A stretch of DNA of 24,132 bases from a virus. The stretch covers positions 1 through 24,132 of IMG/VR virus record IMGVR_UViG_3300042861_000276; one strand, written 5' to 3'. Below, piece after piece: positions 13,682 to 21,010 of the stretch (within the stretch, counting starts at the first letter, position 1; every line of letters starts with the position of its first letter). Both the position numbers and the translations under genes were made by a program. Under the pieces are notes generated by a model that saw only the letters and a program-made list of their open reading frames with translations, ran no database searches and was not told the DNA's origin.

Positions 13682-14305
13682 TTATTGCGCAGCCTTAGCA
13701 GCTCCGAAGCCGATTAAAGCTCCAACTCCTAACTTAAAAGCAGTTGTTTGATACCACTTCTTCTCCTGCTTGATGTAGATGTTCTGCATTCCAGTAATCT
13801 GCATTGATGGATTATCGATGCGCATACGGATCACTTTATCTCTGCGCTTAAATAATCCTTTGCGAATTGTATCACCAACTGCATAAGTGAAATCGGCATT
13901 CATAATTAACGAGTCAATCTGCAAGTTGCCTTTATTTGTCAGTGATCCACCAATAACCCAAAACTTCTCAGCCTTGTAGAACTTTAAAGGCAATCGCAAG
14001 TGTGGCACTCGGTCGATAATAACTGTATCAGCAACCTTGAACTCGGTCTTAATTACTGTGCGAGTTTTAAACTTAACTACCTCAACTGGATTCTCCAACT
14101 TGAGTTCAAGTGCTGCAATCTGCTTTGCCTGCATTGCCTCTTTAGAGTCGAACGCTGCAATGACTTGCGCCTGCGTTGCAATAGTTGTGCTATCCTCGAA
14201 TCGAGTTGATGTAAGCTTGCAAGGCACAGGTTGATTAGCGCAAGTCCTAATTAAGAGCAGCAGCAGTATGAGGCAGATTGTTATTAATAGCTTGTTGAAA
14301 TCCAT
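13682..14305 (-). CDS. Membrane-anchored protein, spanin-like candidate
   Basis: A 207-residue protein with an N-terminal hydrophobic anchor (LLITICLILLLLLIRTCANQ, about 6-25), in which the Cys followed by Ala-Asn is only loosely lipobox-like. The middle is an extended periplasmic-type region with a short coiled coil (QIAALELKLENP) and strands, and the C-terminus has a second weak hydrophobic segment (FKLGVGALIGFGAAKAAQ). It is the last gene of the lysis group, after lysozyme and holin candidates, where spanins that disrupt the outer membrane usually sit. Spanin function is inferred from topology and position. It overlaps the upstream gene by 59 bp. Confidence 0.6.
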   Translation of the reverse strand: MDFNKLLITICLILLLLLIRTCANQPVPCKLTSTRFEDSTTIATQAQVIAAFDSKEAMQAKQIAALELKLENPVEVVKFKTRTVIKTEFKVADTVIIDRVPHLRLPLKFYKAEKFWVIGGSLTNKGNLQIDSLIMNADFTYAVGDTIRKGLFKRRDKVIRMRIDNPSMQITGMQNIYIKQEKKWYQTTAFKLGVGALIGFGAAKAAQ

Positions 14306-14447
14306 CTTTTATGAGTTTAAAAAGTTTCTTCTTGCTCTTTACCAGTAGCCGCTTATCCTTAACTTCCGCCTCTAAAATATTGAGTGCCACGCAAACGGGC
14401 ATAAAGTTCTCAACTACGTGCAGCGATAGCTTCTCCTCAATTGTCAT
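14247..14447 (-). CDS. Small helical protein (66 aa)
   Basis: Starts MTIEEKLSLHVVENFMPVCVAL at 14447 with an ATGA overlap to the PAS-HisKA gene, and overlaps the spanin-like gene by 59 bp. It is helical and basic in the middle (KDKRLLVKSKKKLFKLIKDGF). The tight coupling argues it is real. Function unknown; because it is coupled to the HisKA protein it could be its partner. Confidence 0.6.
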   Translation of the reverse strand: MTIEEKLSLHVVENFMPVCVALNILEAEVKDKRLLVKSKKKLFKLIKDGFQQAINNNLPHTAAALN

Positions 14448-15004
14448 ATCTCGCGCGATGCTTTTTTTATCAATTGGCGCATTGCCTCATCGAGTTTATC
14501 AACGCAGGCATCCACCATTTCGAGCAGCGCAATCTTCTCATCATCGACATTTGTATCGCGTAGCATCTGAGTTAATGGCTTGATGTTTACGAATGGCTGA
14601 CGTAACTCGTGCGATAAGATAAATCGAAACTCCTCAAGCAATGCTCTTTGCCTTTCGTATTCGTGCGCAGTGATACTGGAAACATCTACGAGCTGAATGC
14701 CTATAAAAGTTATTCGAGTGCCAATTGCGAAGCAGTTCCATACATTATAGCGATGCACTAAGTTCTTATGCTTTGTTCTCGCGTAAACTCTTGCAGGATC
14801 AGGCGATTGTTTCTTGGCTTTTTTTATTGCCTCGATAAAATCTTCGCGGTCAGTTTCAATATCGATTATGTCGATAATCTTCTTAGGCTGAATGTGGCTA
14901 ACATAGCTTTTAAATAAGCTATTATTGGTTATTATGTTGCCGTCCATATCGGTAACAACATAAAACAAATCCAAGTTATTCTCTAAGATGAATAGTAGAG
15001 ACAT
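14444..15004 (-). CDS. PAS-HisKA protein lacking a kinase ATPase domain
   Basis: A 186-residue soluble protein. Residues about 1-112 look like a PAS domain (NLDLFYVVTDMDGNIITNN near the start, then FIGIQLVDVSSIT). Residues 113-186 are a histidine-kinase dimerisation/phosphoacceptor domain with the H-box FILSHELRQPFVNI (H132) and a second helix after a short turn (DDEKIALLEMVDACVDKLDEAMRQL). The protein ends there: no N, G1 or G2 boxes of a HATPase follow, in this or the next gene. So it cannot phosphorylate itself, but it could accept phosphate, dimerise with a host kinase or block one. It sits inside the lysis cassette, overlapping the upstream gene by 22 bp and coupled to the next by ATGA. 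Confidence 0.8.
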   Translation of the reverse strand: MSLLFILENNLDLFYVVTDMDGNIITNNSLFKSYVSHIQPKKIIDIIDIETDREDFIEAIKKAKKQSPDPARVYARTKHKNLVHRYNVWNCFAIGTRITFIGIQLVDVSSITAHEYERQRALLEEFRFILSHELRQPFVNIKPLTQMLRDTNVDDEKIALLEMVDACVDKLDEAMRQLIKKASREI

Positions 15005-15450
15005 TGGCGAAGTTCAGAATAAAGTTTCCCCCAAGAAGCAAGCGAGTTGTATAACCAATAAGCGGTGAGCAATATAGTAAAGCTAAACAGTAACCCCATC
15101 ACTGGCGCATCCATTGTATCCTTATGCTCAATCACTGTCTTCGGCTTTATCTCGATGCGCTGATATGGCTTAGGATGCACCAAGAATGGTGAGCTGCTCG
15201 GAGTAATTGTATCGCTTGCGTAAACATCGTGAATCATAGGCGTTTCTTGGTGCGGCATATTATAATAATCGTGCGCAAGTTCGTAGGTTTGACCCCATTG
15301 GTCAACTGCGTATTGCTTGCCAAAGATAGTGAACTTTTGCACTGGCTCGCCATAGTGCCAAACTTCATAATGCGTGTGCATCTTGCAGCCTTTGCCTAAG
15401 ATGCAGTTGTCGCTTAGAGTAACGATGGTATCAGTTCTTTCAGTTATCAT
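14983..15450 (-). CDS. Lysis-cassette membrane protein with C-terminal TM segment
   Basis: A 155-residue protein; start MITERTDTIVTLSDNC at 15450 overlaps the holin candidate by 11 bp and is preferred to an ATG at 15483. The N-terminal ~115 residues are polar, with two cysteines (NCILGKGC) and a strand-rich His/Tyr-rich section (MHTHYEVWHYGEPV). One clear transmembrane helix lies near 119-140 (APVMGLLFSFTILLTAYWLY). The family is not recognised. Position next to holin and lysozyme suggests a role in lysis timing or envelope disruption. Confidence 0.65.
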   Translation of the reverse strand: MITERTDTIVTLSDNCILGKGCKMHTHYEVWHYGEPVQKFTIFGKQYAVDQWGQTYELAHDYYNMPHQETPMIHDVYASDTITPSSSPFLVHPKPYQRIEIKPKTVIEHKDTMDAPVMGLLFSFTILLTAYWLYNSLASWGKLYSELRQCLYYSS

Positions 15451-15640
15451 CTTGGTTGGCTTTAGGTATGTATCCTGCTGCAATCATAGCTGCCACAATA
15501 GCGGCAAGTGTCTCGGTTGAAATAGCTTTAAAAATCAGCGCAAAGACGCTTGATAGAATTACCAGTGAGCCGATTGTGGAACGCCAGTGCTTAACAACAA
15601 TATCTACCATCTGCCTTGACTTGCTGATTTTTCTTCGCAT
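15440..15640 (-). CDS. Holin candidate (two short TM helices)
   Basis: A 66-residue protein directly after the lysozyme gene (6-nt gap). A basic N-terminus (MRRKISKSRQ) precedes two adjacent hydrophobic stretches, about 22-41 (TIGSLVILSSVFALIFKAIS) and 44-58 (LAAIVAAMIAAGYIP), then a charged tail ending ANQDDN. Small size, two TM helices and proximity to an endolysin are the usual holin criteria. The class is unclear, and holins have no shared catalytic motif, so this rests on topology and context. Confidence 0.65.
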   Translation of the reverse strand: MRRKISKSRQMVDIVVKHWRSTIGSLVILSSVFALIFKAISTETLAAIVAAMIAAGYIPKANQDDN

Positions 15641-15645
15641 AGAGT

Positions 15646-16101
15646 TTATACGCTCTTGAAGAAATAAAGTTCTGCTTCTAATCTTCTGCGCTTAACCAAG
15701 CCGTTGACCTTTTTGCCGCCTGCGTTCACCCACTTTCCAAACTCTCTTGATATTGCAGGATCGGCAGGATTCGCTTTTACTTTTGTCAGCAGCGTTGACT
15801 TAGCAAGCGCACCAGTTCCAAGATTAAAAGCAAAGCTAACCAACGCATCAAACTGATTTTGGTTGACTGCTGCCCCGTTAAGCAGTGCGCTAACATTCTG
15901 CTCGAAGTCGCGCACTGTTTTGCGCAATAGCGCATCTGCCTGCTCTTTGGTAATCTTATCTCCCATCTTAACCTTTTGGTCGTTCGCATAATAGGTGCTG
16001 CCGTAGCCGATAGTCGGCACATTAGCACTGCAAAGGTAAGCAGTTAACCGCAAGCCTTCGAATGATTTAATTAGCTCAAGACCTTTGGGGGAGGTGGTCA
16101 T
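15646..16101 (-). CDS. Endolysin: GH24 phage lysozyme
   Basis: A 151-residue muramidase that cleaves the N-acetylmuramic acid/N-acetylglucosamine bond of peptidoglycan. The catalytic glutamate is in SFEGLRLTAY (E15), and VPTIGYGST places Thr30 at the family position; the usual aspartate position is Cys24 (YLCSAN), a substitution seen in many functional phage lysozymes. Downstream family features are NQNQFDALVSFAFNLG (about 81-96) and KRRRLEAELY at the C-terminus. There is no signal peptide, so export would need a holin. The ATG overlaps the upstream stop as TAATG. Confidence 0.92.
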   Translation of the reverse strand: MTTSPKGLELIKSFEGLRLTAYLCSANVPTIGYGSTYYANDQKVKMGDKITKEQADALLRKTVRDFEQNVSALLNGAAVNQNQFDALVSFAFNLGTGALAKSTLLTKVKANPADPAISREFGKWVNAGGKKVNGLVKRRRLEAELYFFKSV

Positions 16102-16580
16102 TATTCTATATTATATTGAAATATTGCGTAAAATGGTAAATCTGCACCTGCAAATGATGTATCATCAGAACTAAATTGAATTAAGTTTTCTTTAACTAAT
16201 CCATTACATAAATTACCAGTATTAAGAGTTGCAGTACCAATTGCATTAACAGCAGTAATTGGTAATATTGGAAATGTAAATGTAAAATAACCTAAACCAC
16301 CTAAGCTAAAATCAACATCTACAAATCCTTGTATAGTACAAGTTACAGTATTCCCAACCCTTGAATATTTAGCTCCATTTAAAACAGGGTTTGAAAGGGT
16401 AAACACTCCACCACTAAATGTCGGTGTCCAAGTGCCGCTTTCAAAAAGATTATTAACCTCAATCTTCTTGGTTGTTCCTTCGGGCGATGAGGTGGTGTCG
16501 CTTACATCAACGATGCAAAGGTAGTCATCAGTTGCCGCTGTTGCGAGAGCTGTTAAGTCTGTTATTTTTATTCCTGCCAT
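16101..16580 (-). CDS. Probable fibre/appendage protein with exchangeable C-terminal part
   Basis: A 159-residue protein. The N-terminal ~45 residues (MAGIKITDLTALATAATDDYLCIVDVSDT, then PEGTTKKIEVNNLFE) match a motif found at the start of many phage tail-fibre and appendage proteins, ending in SGTWTPTFSGG. The rest is beta-rich (YSRVGNTVTCTIQGFVDV, YFTFTFPI), resembling a receptor-binding or glycan-binding tip. The DNA for the C-terminal part (about 16110-16440) is clearly more AT-rich than the N-terminal codons, a sign of tip exchange. It follows the small gene by 5 nt and overlaps lysozyme by 1 bp. Confidence 0.7.
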   Translation of the reverse strand: MAGIKITDLTALATAATDDYLCIVDVSDTTSSPEGTTKKIEVNNLFESGTWTPTFSGGVFTLSNPVLNGAKYSRVGNTVTCTIQGFVDVDFSLGGLGYFTFTFPILPITAVNAIGTATLNTGNLCNGLVKENLIQFSSDDTSFAGADLPFYAIFQYNIE

Positions 16581-16585
16581 AGTTT

Positions 16586-16756
16586 CTAAAAGTTTAGTAT
16601 AAAGAAAACCGCCTCGCTTGAGGTCGGGAAAGTTATGTTATTAATGGTGTACTGGTCAACGCTGATAAGCATAATGCCCTGCTCGGTTTCAAGATGGAAA
16701 GTGTTATCATCTACCACCTCGCAAAACTGCCCCTCTGTAATGTCTATATTTATCAT
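16586..16756 (-). CDS. Small protein after the long fibre gene (56 aa)
   Basis: ATG at 16756 overlaps the TGA of the long fibre gene as ATGA, and the frame runs to TAG at 16586-16588, filling what otherwise looks like a 170-bp gap. The product (MINIDITEGQFCEVVDDNTF, later GIMLISVDQYTINNITFP) is acidic and beta-rich. Coupling to the fibre suggests a chaperone or small tip protein; no family is recognised. Confidence 0.7.
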   Translation of the reverse strand: MINIDITEGQFCEVVDDNTFHLETEQGIMLISVDQYTINNITFPTSSEAVFFILNF

Positions 16757-19329
16757 TGCTTTATAATTTGGAAGTAAGAGATAACTGTTGAATCACCAAT
16801 CGCTGCATTCTGAATTGCAAAGATAATATATTGGTTGACTGTCCAATCAATATTAGAATTTGTTTGCACCCCGTTGAAGTTACCTAAGTCGCTAAATAGG
16901 CTTGATGCTGCATTGACTGACTGAGTTACAGTTGCACTTTTAATTAGTACTTGCCTCTCCGTTCCTAAGTAGTTGTTTGTTGTATTTGATGTTGCACTTG
17001 TTGCAATTAATGTTGCCGCAGGCACTGTCAAAGAATCGGCAGTGTTGATGTAGATTCTTAAGGTTGTTAAGCCAGTTGAAGTTGTTTTACCAAACCTGCA
17101 TTTTATTTCAATAATATCACCAACCGCAAAAGTATTTGCAGGCACTAACTGACTTACGACTTTTGTGTTTGCCGTTGTACCAGTTACCGCTGCTTGGTTG
17201 TTTAAGTCTTTATAAATTGAGCCAGTCTTATTGTTAAAGGTAGTCCAATTAGCAGCAGTCAAAAAGCCCTTGTTGCTTGCGCTTGCTGCTTGCCCATTAG
17301 CATAGTCAATACTTATTACTCCTGCCGTTGCCTCAAAATCATTTGCAGTAAAAGCCGCAGCCCCTTTAGTAGTGCCATCAGCCGCAGCATCTGCAATGCT
17401 TATTGCAGGAGTAGCACCACCGCTCGATGCTATTGGAGATGTTCCGCTTACCGAAGTAACCTTGCCATTGAATGTAATCCAATCCGCTGAGCTTAATGCG
17501 CCTCTATTTGCAGCCGATGCAGTTGGTAGGTTAAAGGTATGAGTATCTGTTGCCGATGATATTCCAAAGTCAGTGCCCGATGTTCCTACTGCAAAGTTTT
17601 GCACTTGAGCAGTCAAGCCGTTTAAGGAATTTAACCCAGTTGAAAAAGTTGTAATAACTTGGCATAGGTGACCATTCTCTGTGTGCAATGTTATTGTGCG
17701 CCCCGAGGTAGTTACAAATACACGCAAAGCAAGTCTATCAGTAAGCGCAAGTGTTGTGGCAGGCACTGCCAATGCAGTAAAATAAGCATCTAATGTAGTG
17801 CCGTTTGTAATACCTTCAGGTGTTGCTGAGTCAGTTGCAATCAAGGTAAATGTTGCACCATCATACTTGTACAACTCAACATAAAACGATGGACTTCCAC
17901 CGCTTGCCGATGAGCTAAAAAATAACTCAAGATTCCAATTGCCTGCCGGTATTGCTAACAGATTAGGATCACCTGCATCTGTGATAAATTGTGCAATCAA
18001 TCCATTGCCTTGAGCATTGGTTCTTTGAAAGTCAGTTCCAGCTCCTAAGATTGGTGTCCTGCTCATCTCGTAATAAGTAGAGCCGCCTATTGTACCTTGA
18101 TTAACTGATCCGTTGAGGTAGTAGCTAACACTTGATCCACCGCCGATTGATGTCGGAAAGTTTGAAAGCTGCCCATCGCCTCGAATATATTGGCTTGAAA
18201 GTCCTGCCGCTGCTACTGCCAATGTTCCGCTGCTTGTTACTGGATTGCCACTAACTGAAAATGCAGCAGGCATTGTTAGGTCAACCGAAGTCACTGTTCC
18301 GCTTGGAATTGTTGGGAATGGTGTCGGCGTTCCCGTTCCGTCTAAGTAGTCGGCATTAGTACCCGTAGGCACATCGAACTTGCCATCGAAGGTATTCCAA
18401 TCAGCAGAGCTGAGGTAGCCGTCGCTTGCTGCCCCTGCCTGACTGATTGAAATGTCGGGAGTAGCTCCGCCGCTTGATGCTATCGGAGCAGTGCCAGTAA
18501 CCGAAGTAACGCCGCCGCCGCCGCCGCCGCCTGCAACATTAACCTCAACCACTCCCGGCGATGTAAGCGAAGCCGTCACTCCTTCGCCAGTAAAGTTCAG
18601 AGTTGTTGCAACTGGTGTAACTTCTACTCCTTCATCCTCAATAGCTATCGCTCCGCCTCCGCCACCAACTGCGCTTAATGGGTCTGCTTCCGTTCCGTTT
18701 CCGATTATTGTAACCCCATCAACAGCAACTTCGGTCAAGCAAGGTGTGCAAGGTTGTAAGTCGGGTAATGGAATATCGCCAGTAGCGCAAGTATCATAGC
18801 AGCCATCTTCGCTTGAAGTGATTACTTGCACATCGACATCGACACTAACGCAAGCCCATTCGTAGTTGGCAGTTAATGTTTTAATCTCATTAATGTAGCC
18901 CGATGGTACAACTTCGTAATTAATAACCCCTATGCTCTGCTTAAATAATGGGTCAGTGCCACTTGCCAACTTGTAGATTCTTGAAGCAAGCCAGTCCTGC
19001 GCATCTTCGCTATCGCAAGGTAGATGAGATTTACGCACAATAGCATAAGCAGTTAGCGGAAAGGTTGTAATATATAACTGCTTGCATCCGCTCATCTTAT
19101 AAGCATCGGTCTTGCTAACTGTTACCTTGCTGCGCTTCGCCCAAAATAGCGTACCATTTTTAGCATCGAAGTTGGTAACAACCTCAGCCTGCCCGTTGCC
19201 GATGTAATGCACCCAAGCCTTATCATTGCCGTTAGCGTTAAGCTCACATAAGCCGAACTGCTTATCGAAGATATTAGCTACCTCGATGCGCTGATTTAGC
19301 CGTTCAATTATTGTCCGTAGTAGATTCAT
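16753..19329 (-). CDS. Long modular tail fibre / receptor-binding protein
   Basis: 858 residues. About 1-200 is a non-repetitive, cysteine-containing base domain (CYDTCATGD, CTPCLTE near 177-198). Glycine runs (222-226 and 267-273) then mark hinges. A shaft/tip follows with repeated modules: VTSVTGTAPIASSGGATPDISI at 274-295 returns nearly unchanged at 624-645, and SSADWNTFDGK (307-317) returns as SSADWITFNGK (613-623) and TAANWTTFNNK (691-701). Two beta-rich domains, about 400-560 and 705-858, look like jelly-roll tips. These modules are typical of fibres of Bacteroidota phages. It would bind the host surface. The start overlaps the upstream stop as TAATG. Confidence 0.85.
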   Translation of the reverse strand: MNLLRTIIERLNQRIEVANIFDKQFGLCELNANGNDKAWVHYIGNGQAEVVTNFDAKNGTLFWAKRSKVTVSKTDAYKMSGCKQLYITTFPLTAYAIVRKSHLPCDSEDAQDWLASRIYKLASGTDPLFKQSIGVINYEVVPSGYINEIKTLTANYEWACVSVDVDVQVITSSEDGCYDTCATGDIPLPDLQPCTPCLTEVAVDGVTIIGNGTEADPLSAVGGGGGAIAIEDEGVEVTPVATTLNFTGEGVTASLTSPGVVEVNVAGGGGGGGVTSVTGTAPIASSGGATPDISISQAGAASDGYLSSADWNTFDGKFDVPTGTNADYLDGTGTPTPFPTIPSGTVTSVDLTMPAAFSVSGNPVTSSGTLAVAAAGLSSQYIRGDGQLSNFPTSIGGGSSVSYYLNGSVNQGTIGGSTYYEMSRTPILGAGTDFQRTNAQGNGLIAQFITDAGDPNLLAIPAGNWNLELFFSSSASGGSPSFYVELYKYDGATFTLIATDSATPEGITNGTTLDAYFTALAVPATTLALTDRLALRVFVTTSGRTITLHTENGHLCQVITTFSTGLNSLNGLTAQVQNFAVGTSGTDFGISSATDTHTFNLPTASAANRGALSSADWITFNGKVTSVSGTSPIASSGGATPAISIADAAADGTTKGAAAFTANDFEATAGVISIDYANGQAASASNKGFLTAANWTTFNNKTGSIYKDLNNQAAVTGTTANTKVVSQLVPANTFAVGDIIEIKCRFGKTTSTGLTTLRIYINTADSLTVPAATLIATSATSNTTNNYLGTERQVLIKSATVTQSVNAASSLFSDLGNFNGVQTNSNIDWTVNQYIIFAIQNAAIGDSTVISYFQIIKQ
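17409..17460. repeat. Direct repeat unit 1 inside fibre gene
   Basis: This 52-bp unit is about 80 percent identical (about 10 differences by hand count) to 18459-18510 in the same orientation. It encodes the VTSV(S/T)GT(S/A)PIASSGGATP module. Repeats of this kind allow deletion or duplication of the intervening tip domain by recombination. Confidence 0.75.
18459..18531. repeat. Direct repeat unit 2 plus (GCC)7 triplet run
   Basis: The second copy of the 52-bp unit (18459-18510) is followed directly by seven perfect GCC triplets (18511-18531), which encode the polyglycine hinge of the fibre on the minus strand. Being trinucleotide, length changes would alter hinge length rather than reading frame. 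Confidence 0.8.
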
Positions 19330-19826
19330 TATTTCGATATATTGTTTGCGATTTGTTCTGCTAATAATTCTGCGTGCAATTGAAGCATTCTATCTTGCTC
19401 CTCTTTTGTTGGTTGAAAGATGATTCCATAACCTTTAAATTTTTTGTATTTTGGATTGCCGCTATTAACACCAAATTGCAATCCTGCTGCCTTTCCTGCT
19501 TCATCCGCTTGAATATAAATTGCTGAGCCAAAGCCTTGATTAAATACGCTCGATTGGTCAGTAGCAAATGACCTTTTTAAAAATCCAGTAAGTTCCAATG
19601 GGGGTCTCCCGTTTTCTGCTTTTATCTTTGCATATGCCTTAGTATATTTTACTGTTGGTAAGAAGTTCCCTGCTTGATTTTGTCCTCTGCCAGTATCAAT
19701 ACCGAAGATGCGAATGTACATCTCTCGCCGCATTTCTTGCACCGCAAAAAATAGCGGAGTAAAGCCGCCACTCCACTCTGCAAAGAGCGCATTAATTCTT
19801 TCGCTTACTTCTTTGACTGTTGCCAT
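19329..19826 (-). CDS. Structural protein, virion-morphogenesis or tail-completion-like
   Basis: 165 residues, start MATVKEVSERINALFAEW at 19826, which overlaps the upstream stop as TAATG; an upstream ATG at 19865 is rejected on that ground. The N-terminal helix is followed by REMYIRIFGIDTGRGQNQAG, then RPPLELTGFLKRSF, and a C-terminal strand-helix section (YGIIFQPTKEEQDRMLQLHAELLAEQI). The middle resembles phage neck or virion-morphogenesis proteins that contain an ELTG-L-(R/K)xS motif. Placement between another structural gene and the fibre supports a tail or neck role; the exact family is uncertain. Confidence 0.6.
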   Translation of the reverse strand: MATVKEVSERINALFAEWSGGFTPLFFAVQEMRREMYIRIFGIDTGRGQNQAGNFLPTVKYTKAYAKIKAENGRPPLELTGFLKRSFATDQSSVFNQGFGSAIYIQADEAGKAAGLQFGVNSGNPKYKKFKGYGIIFQPTKEEQDRMLQLHAELLAEQIANNISK

Positions 19827-20872
19827 TATGGAAGTGCTGTTACATACTTCATATTCTTGCGGCAATCAAAGCAGTTGCTATCATCAGGCAAGCGCATATT
19901 TTGCAACATCGCTGCAAGCTCCTCATTGTATCTTGTTGCTGCGACATCGCGAGCTGCTATCATTCCATCGTTTGCGTCTGCCGTTGCAAATGGCTTGCTT
20001 CCTATGTTAACGCTTACCGAAGTATTTACCCTTTGATTCGGGCTTATTTGCAAGCCATAATTAAATATCTCAACCGCAGTTGCATAAGCTAATGGCATCG
20101 CCATTAAGCCGCCGATGCTGCACAGCCAAGCCTCTCTGTCGCAATTTACATTGTAAACCATTGACATACCTTGCGTGTATTTCTTAGTCTTAGAAGATAG
20201 CACATTGAAGCCGTCTGTTGTTAGCTCAATTCCAATTGCATCAACAAATGGGCAGATGTGAACGGCTCTTATTCCGCCGCCGCAATCATAGCAACTGCCC
20301 TTCTTAGTTATCATTTTGGTTGTATCATATAGCGATTCGTAAACAAACGCTAAATCTAACTTGCGCCTATTCGCTTTGAATGTCCTGCCGATAAACTCCT
20401 CAACCGCTTCCGATTGATAAAAGAATGAATCGACTAACTTCTGCGTAGTCATATCAAAAACAAATATCTCAACTGGCGTTGCCATAGTATAGATGTCAAT
20501 TTGCAAGCTCGAAAGATAGAAGTTTAAAAAGCTCAATTGATTAGGATCTATTGTTACTCTGATGCCTGCGTACTTTCCTGCACCAAGAGCAACATCAATG
20601 TTGCTTGCGTTGGTCAATACTTGTCCAATGCGCTTGCTATCAATAACAGTGTCAGCCTTCATCATTGGAGACAAGCGCGAAAGCATATCACTTGACATCT
20701 TGCGCCAAGCAAACGCGAGCTTCGCATCAAATAGCTCAACTCCGCTCATATATTGGTTAGTTATTAACTGACCTAACAAAGTTTGATTGATTCCTAAATC
20801 ATCTATATATAGCCCCGTTGTTGGCTCTGCTCTATCGCAACCTTTTAATCCAAGTAATTTTTCGTAGCACAT
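19826..20872 (-). CDS. Probable virion structural protein (348 aa)
   Basis: Begins MCYEKLLGLKGCDRAEPTTG at 20872, about 10-12 nt after the expected start of transcription from the TATATTTG box. A mixed alpha/beta protein with helical N-terminal third, strands near 100-160 and two CxxC-type sites (SCYDCGGG about 193-200, NCFDCRKN about 332-339), plus VNCDREAWLC near 242. No standard family is recognised. It is first in the structural/lysis operon right after the capsid unit, a slot often held by head-tail connector or tail proteins. The cysteines may bind metal or form pairs. Confidence 0.6.
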   Translation of the reverse strand: MCYEKLLGLKGCDRAEPTTGLYIDDLGINQTLLGQLITNQYMSGVELFDAKLAFAWRKMSSDMLSRLSPMMKADTVIDSKRIGQVLTNASNIDVALGAGKYAGIRVTIDPNQLSFLNFYLSSLQIDIYTMATPVEIFVFDMTTQKLVDSFFYQSEAVEEFIGRTFKANRRKLDLAFVYESLYDTTKMITKKGSCYDCGGGIRAVHICPFVDAIGIELTTDGFNVLSSKTKKYTQGMSMVYNVNCDREAWLCSIGGLMAMPLAYATAVEIFNYGLQISPNQRVNTSVSVNIGSKPFATADANDGMIAARDVAATRYNEELAAMLQNMRLPDDSNCFDCRKNMKYVTALP

Positions 20873-20889
20873 TGGTTAAATTTTATTTG

Positions 20890-20897
20890 CAAATATA
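20890..20897 (-). promoter_or_regulatory. Promoter -7 box for the structural/lysis operon
   Basis: TATATTTG on the minus strand follows immediately from the T tract of the capsid terminator. At 19 nt upstream stands TTA rather than TTG. The predicted transcript start lies about 10-12 nt before the ATG at 20872. Placement directly before a gene after a terminator supports function. Confidence 0.55.
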
Positions 20898-20926
20898 AAA
20901 AAAAAGGAGAGGCTATTAACCTCTCC
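20897..20926 (-). terminator. Intrinsic terminator after the capsid gene
   Basis: On the minus strand, GGAGAGG (20926-20920) pairs perfectly with CCTCTCC (20912-20906) around a 7-nt loop, followed by nine T residues (20905-20897). The T tract runs into the TATATTTG box of the next operon. Confidence 0.9.
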
Positions 20927-20929
20927 AAT

Positions 20930-21010
20930 TTATTGCGTAAGAAGATTATCTCCGCTTTCACTCAACAGCTCATCTGAATCTTCGCTCAGTAGAGGCTGTG
21001 AGTCAACTAC
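20930..21010 (-). other. Possible -1 frameshift extension of the capsid protein (26 codons)
   Basis: The capsid frame ends AAC CCG TAG. The heptamer A-AAC-CCG (21016-21010) fits X_XXY_YYZ exactly. In the -1 frame the sequence is open for 26 codons, VVDSQPLLSEDSDELL then SESGDNLLTQ, and ends with TAA at 20930-20932, four bases from the terminator stem. No ATG, GTG or TTG start exists in this frame after the preceding in-frame stop, so frameshifting is the simplest way to translate it. The product would be an acidic tail with repeated LLSE/LLTQ units. A low-level longer capsid form, as in phage T7 gene 10, is the model. Confidence 0.5.

Noticed and set aside
16022-16029. TACCTTTG-type promoter box inside the lysozyme gene
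   Set aside because: Located within coding sequence with no start codon suitably placed downstream; expected by chance.
18452-18799. Rightward proline-rich open frame opposite the fibre gene
   Set aside because: Runs of proline are the antisense reading of the polyglycine codons; the fibre frame on the other strand is clearly the coding one.
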